Shown one piece after another: positions 6,900 to 9,131 of a stretch of 9,131 bases of DNA. Positions within the stretch are counted from its first letter, which is position 1. Every line of letters begins with the position of its first letter. The position numbers were made by a program, and so were the translations under genes. Source of the stretch: Candidatus Nanopelagicaceae bacterium. Lineage in GTDB: Bacteria > Actinomycetota > Actinomycetes > Nanopelagicales > Nanopelagicaceae. A model generated the notes under the pieces. The model worked only from the letters and a program-made list of their open reading frames with translations. It was not told where the DNA came from and did no database searches. Location: the NCBI GenBank assembly GCA_947488635.1, contig CANLAY010000032.1, positions 1 through 9,131 of the forward strand, in the 5' to 3' direction.

Positions 6900-7787
6900 T
6901 TAAACGGCGACGCCACCGGCACGCAGATCTTCGCGCAGTTGCGCAATCTGAGCTTCGGTTGCATCTACTAATGGAAGTCGAGTTATGCCGCCAGGAAGTC
7001 CCATCAGGTTGAGGGCGGCTTTGGTCAGGATCGCACCTTGCGTGCGGAAAGTGCCAGTAAATACTGGCAACAGCTTCTGATGAATTTCAAGTGCGCGGCC
7101 GGTATCGCCCGCAAACCAAGCATCAAGCATTGCTTTTAGATCTTTACCAACTGTATGACCACAGACTGAAACGAACCCAACTGCGCCAACAGATAGGAAC
7201 GGCAAATTTAGAATGTCATCGCCTGAATAAACTGGAATTCCACAACGCTTAATTACCCAAGAAGTTGCCGCGACATTTCCTTTGGCATCTTTGAGCGCCA
7301 CAATATTTTTATGTTCAAATAAGCGCACGATTGTGTCAGATTCAATTTCAACACCGGTGCGACCAGGAATGTCATACATCATCAATGGCAGATCAGTTGC
7401 ATCAGCCACAGCTCTGAAGTGAGCTTCGACTCCGGCTTGTGGTGGCTTGTTGTAATAAGGAGTTACAACTAGCAAGCCATCGGCGCCAGCTTCAGCTGTG
7501 CGCTTTGCTTGGTTAACTGAATATTCAGTTTCATTATCGCCAGCACCAGAGATAACTTTGATTTTTGAACCAACTGTTGATTTAACAACTTTAATAATTT
7601 CGATTTTCTCCGAAGACTTCGTAGTTGGTGCTTCACCGGTTGTGCCATTAACTGCAATTGCATCATGGCCGTTTTCAACTAAGTGTTGCGCCAACTTTGC
7701 AACGCCATCCCAATCGACCGAGCCATCCTTACTAAATGGGGTCACCATCGCCGTGATCATGCGGCCGAATGGAGCGTCGATTGCCAT
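6900..7787 (-). CDS. dapA: 4-hydroxy-tetrahydrodipicolinate synthase
   Basis: Class I aldolase-type TIM barrel that condenses pyruvate with aspartate semialdehyde, the first step of the diaminopimelate/lysine branch (meso-DAP for peptidoglycan, lysine for protein). Visible residues: GTTGE at 48-52 with the active-site threonines, YYNKP from 111, Y138 in YDIPGRTG, R143, the Schiff-base lysine K166 in ALKDAKGN, and SGDD at 188-191. Length 295 aa is normal. N-acetylneuraminate lyase and related aldolases share the fold, but GTTGE-Y-R-K with this spacing and the dapA-rnj order fit DapA. It lies 20 bp after thyX. The ATG at 7787 is supported by the short N-terminus before GRMITAMVTPF; an AAGG 8 nt upstream could be the ribosome binding site, although the same bases form a TAnnnT box. 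Confidence 0.96.
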   Translation of the reverse strand: MAIDAPFGRMITAMVTPFSKDGSVDWDGVAKLAQHLVENGHDAIAVNGTTGEAPTTKSSEKIEIIKVVKSTVGSKIKVISGAGDNETEYSVNQAKRTAEAGADGLLVVTPYYNKPPQAGVEAHFRAVADATDLPLMMYDIPGRTGVEIESDTIVRLFEHKNIVALKDAKGNVAATSWVIKRCGIPVYSGDDILNLPFLSVGAVGFVSVCGHTVGKDLKAMLDAWFAGDTGRALEIHQKLLPVFTGTFRTQGAILTKAALNLMGLPGGITRLPLVDATEAQIAQLREDLRAGGVAV

Positions 7788-7794
7788 ACGCGTA

Positions 7795-7800
7795 ACCTTA
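7795..7800 (-). promoter_or_regulatory. TAAGGT box before dapA: ribosome binding site or -10 box
   Basis: On the minus strand TAAGGT ends 7 nt before the dapA ATG. The AAGG within it can pair with 16S rRNA at a workable spacing of 8 nt. The hexamer also fits TAnnnT at the distance expected for a leaderless start. The two readings cannot be separated from sequence. With thyX only 20 bp away, a ribosome binding site in a shared message is the simpler view. Confidence 0.4.
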
Positions 7801-7807
7801 CCCGTTT

Positions 7808-8545
7808 TTAAGGAGTAACTCGTCCGGATTTCTCGAATGCAGCGTGGGTTAATGGCATTAATCGGGCAAATTCGACTTCCATTTTCTCGGCCACCATCTC
7901 AATTTCGCGTTGTGGGTAGCTAGGAAAATGAGATCCTTCGCGGGCCGTGCGAAGCGATAAGAAATTCATCAATGCACGGGCATTCATCGTTACATACATC
8001 GATGAATAAAGTCCGACCGGCAAAACAGCGCGCGCAACTTCACGGGCGATGCCAGCATCGAGCATTACTTGATATTGCTTATAAGCCAAGATGTAGGCCT
8101 CTTTCATCGCTGCTTCGGTAATTTCCAGTTGTTCTTTTGTGCCATCAACAAATGTATATGCACCAGCTTTGCCGATTTGAATTAATTTACGATCGGCATC
8201 TGGCACGTAGAAAACTGGTGAGAGTTCGCGATAACGACCACTCTCTTCGTTATATGACGCAATGCGGTGTCGCATGAATTCACGGAATACAAAAATAGGT
8301 GCTGAAATAAAGAAGGTCATCGAAGTATGTTCAAATGGTGAACCATGACGCTCGCGCGCTAAATAATTAATTAGCCCGGCCGAACGTGCTGGGTCTTCAC
8401 CGATCTCATCGAGGGATTGCTCACCCGCGGTAGATACGCGCGCTGCCCAAATGACATCGGCATCGCTGGCGCTGGCTTTAACCAACTCGACCGTCATGTC
8501 GCTTCGGAAGATGATCTCACTGGTACGCGTTGATTCGGTGCTCAT
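7808..8545 (-). CDS. thyX: Flavin-dependent thymidylate synthase ThyX
   Basis: Makes dTMP from dUMP with methylene-tetrahydrofolate, FAD and NADPH, the alternative to ThyA. The diagnostic RHR-x7-S motif is present at R92-H93-R94...S102 (EFMRHRIASYNEESGRYRE), followed by SPVFYVP. A later NARALMNFLSLR stretch (188-199) carries a conserved arginine involved in nucleotide binding. HGSPFEH (67-73) is the conserved N-terminal flavin/nucleotide-binding stretch. Length 245 aa is typical. The ATG at 8545 is chosen because SEIIFRSDMTVELV, conserved in actinobacterial ThyX, starts just inside it; an internal Met17 would cut that segment. There is no Shine-Dalgarno sequence; a TAnnnT box lies 6 nt upstream. 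It is first of the thyX-dapA-rnj unit and diverges from the AzlC-family gene. Whether the genome also has thyA cannot be seen here. Confidence 0.96.
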   Translation of the reverse strand: MSTESTRTSEIIFRSDMTVELVKASASDADVIWAARVSTAGEQSLDEIGEDPARSAGLINYLARERHGSPFEHTSMTFFISAPIFVFREFMRHRIASYNEESGRYRELSPVFYVPDADRKLIQIGKAGAYTFVDGTKEQLEITEAAMKEAYILAYKQYQVMLDAGIAREVARAVLPVGLYSSMYVTMNARALMNFLSLRTAREGSHFPSYPQREIEMVAEKMEVEFARLMPLTHAAFEKSGRVTP

Positions 8546-8551
8546 GAGGCG

Positions 8552-8557
8552 ACCCTA
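8552..8557 (-). promoter_or_regulatory. Candidate -10 box of the thyX-dapA-rnj unit (leaderless)
   Basis: TAGGGT on the minus strand (TAnnnT) ends 6 nt before the thyX ATG, so transcription would begin at the start codon. No purine-rich ribosome binding site lies before the ATG, which agrees with a leaderless message. No good TTGACA-like -35 is seen about 17 bp upstream. As first gene after a divergent neighbour, thyX must have a promoter in or near these 59 bp. Confidence 0.45.
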
Positions 8558-8592
8558 TCTAGCCACCTGCACGCGGTTGTGGATTTCTACGG

Positions 8593-8598
8593 CAGAAT
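8593..8598 (+). promoter_or_regulatory. Possible -10 box of the AzlC-family gene
   Basis: CAGAAT resembles TAnnAT but with a C at the first position. It ends 6 nt before the GTG at 8605, again a leaderless-type distance. No -35 is visible, and no Shine-Dalgarno sequence precedes the GTG. The match is weak; gene orientation says a promoter must be near here, but not exactly where. Confidence 0.25.
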
Positions 8599-8604
8599 GG
8601 CCGC

Positions 8605-9131
8605 GTGTCCAAAGTGAACAGTGCCACCCTTCGCGATTCGCTCAGCGTTTCATTGACCGTCGGTGCATATGGCGTGGCTTTTGGCGCCGCAGCTGTGGCC
8701 AATGGCTTTAGCGTTTTGCAAAGTTGCTTGCTTTCACTGCTGACTTTCTCGGGTGCATCACAATTCGCAGTAGTTGGAGTACTAGGTGCTGGCGGAACTG
8801 CTTTAAGCGGAATTGCGACCGCTTCCCTACTCGGAATTCGAAATGGTTTATATGGCGTGATCATGGCGCCGCGGTTAAAAGTTAAAGGTTTTAAACGAAT
8901 TGTTGCGGCTCAAATAACTATCGATGAATCAACTGGCGTTGCACTCGGTCAAGAAGTGCGCAGCCCTGAAGCCATGCGCCAAGGCTTTTGGTTAACTGGT
9001 TTTGGGGTATTTGTTTTTTGGAATCTTTTCACCTTAGCTGGCGCACTTGGGGCGCAAGCAATGGGCGATATTCGCGCGTGGGGTTTAGATTCAGCGGTAC
9101 CGGCTGCCTTCCTTGGTTTAGTTTGGCCGCG
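8605..9131 (+). CDS. AzlC-family branched-chain amino acid exporter subunit (partial, 3' end outside)
   Basis: The frame is open from a TAG at 8560-8562 to the window edge and encodes at least 175 residues. It is strongly hydrophobic with several membrane helices. Family features are the opening SLSVSLTVGAYGVAFGAAAV, the LTFSGASQFAVVG segment (the AzlC F-[AS]-GA-[AS]-QF signature), GIRNGLYG, and the later conserved pattern DESTGVAL. AzlC works with a small partner, AzlD, to export branched-chain amino acids or analogues; azlD usually follows directly and would lie beyond 9131. The first possible start is GTG at 8605, with a second GTG at 8614; no ATG is in frame upstream. It is the only plus-strand gene here and shares a 59-bp divergent region with thyX. 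Substrate is inferred from the family. Confidence 0.88.
   Translation, partial: MSKVNSATLRDSLSVSLTVGAYGVAFGAAAVANGFSVLQSCLLSLLTFSGASQFAVVGVLGAGGTALSGIATASLLGIRNGLYGVIMAPRLKVKGFKRIVAAQITIDESTGVALGQEVRSPEAMRQGFWLTGFGVFVFWNLFTLAGALGAQAMGDIRAWGLDSAVPAAFLGLVWP

Noticed and set aside
7498..7818. A 106-codon plus-strand frame opposite dapA
   Set aside because: dapA is intact with all catalytic residues; the antisense frame has no recognisable domain or ribosome binding site.
8546..8604. Riboswitch or leader RNA before thyX or the AzlC-family gene
   Set aside because: The 59-bp divergent gap is too short to hold a lysine riboswitch or T-box plus two promoters, and no stable paired element is visible in it.
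8559..8864. A 101-codon minus-strand frame antisense to the AzlC-family gene
   Set aside because: It lies opposite a clear membrane-protein frame, has no recognisable domain, and would fill the thyX promoter region. It is a codon-bias shadow.
1..9131. Mobile element, defence island or biosynthetic cluster
   Set aside because: All nine frames that hold up are core genes or a common transporter, in a known actinobacterial order, with uniform composition by eye. No transposase, integrase, terminal repeats, CRISPR repeats or attachment-site-like duplications were seen.

Overview
The window reads as a conserved housekeeping block from a streamlined, lower-GC actinobacterium. By eye the GC content is in the 40s percent. 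The minus-strand order thyX, dapA, rnj (ribonuclease J), ftsK, a RodZ-like membrane HTH gene, rimO, pgsA, then a gene cut by the left edge matches the order I know from Streptomyces and relatives, where cinA follows pgsA. The proteins look actinobacterial, but the base composition is far below that of high-GC soil actinomycetes. This suggests a small-genome freshwater or marine lineage such as Nanopelagicales (acI); that placement is inference.

Layout from the right. At 8605-9131 (+) lies the 5' part of an AzlC-family branched-chain amino acid exporter gene, cut by the window edge. It diverges from thyX across 59 bp. On the minus strand, thyX (8545-7808), dapA (7787-6900) and rnj (6896-5214) are separated by 20 and 3 bp and look like one transcription unit. 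After 52 bp comes ftsK (5161-2837). A 147-bp gap with three separate inverted repeats follows; it is the most structured non-coding DNA here. Then come the rodZ-like gene (2689-1958), rimO (1934-570), pgsA (565-32) and the first 11 codons of the next gene (35-1). Those last genes are spaced by 23 bp, 4 bp and a 4-base GTGA overlap, so they form a second tight unit.

Functions: ThyX makes dTMP by the flavin-dependent route, DapA opens the diaminopimelate/lysine branch (peptidoglycan and protein), and RNase J processes and decays RNA. FtsK pumps chromosome ends through the division septum. The RodZ-like protein probably links envelope or shape control to the cytoplasm. RimO methylthiolates ribosomal protein S12, and PgsA commits CDP-diacylglycerol to phosphatidylglycerol. 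The cluster is core growth and division machinery, not an accessory island.

I found no mobile element, CRISPR array, tRNA, rRNA, toxin-antitoxin or defence genes, no broken gene, and no evidence of an undescribed system. The points worth a second look are the hairpin cluster between ftsK and rodZ, the palindrome over the likely rodZ promoter, and the repeated placement of TAnnnT boxes 6-9 nt before start codons, which suggests leaderless transcripts.
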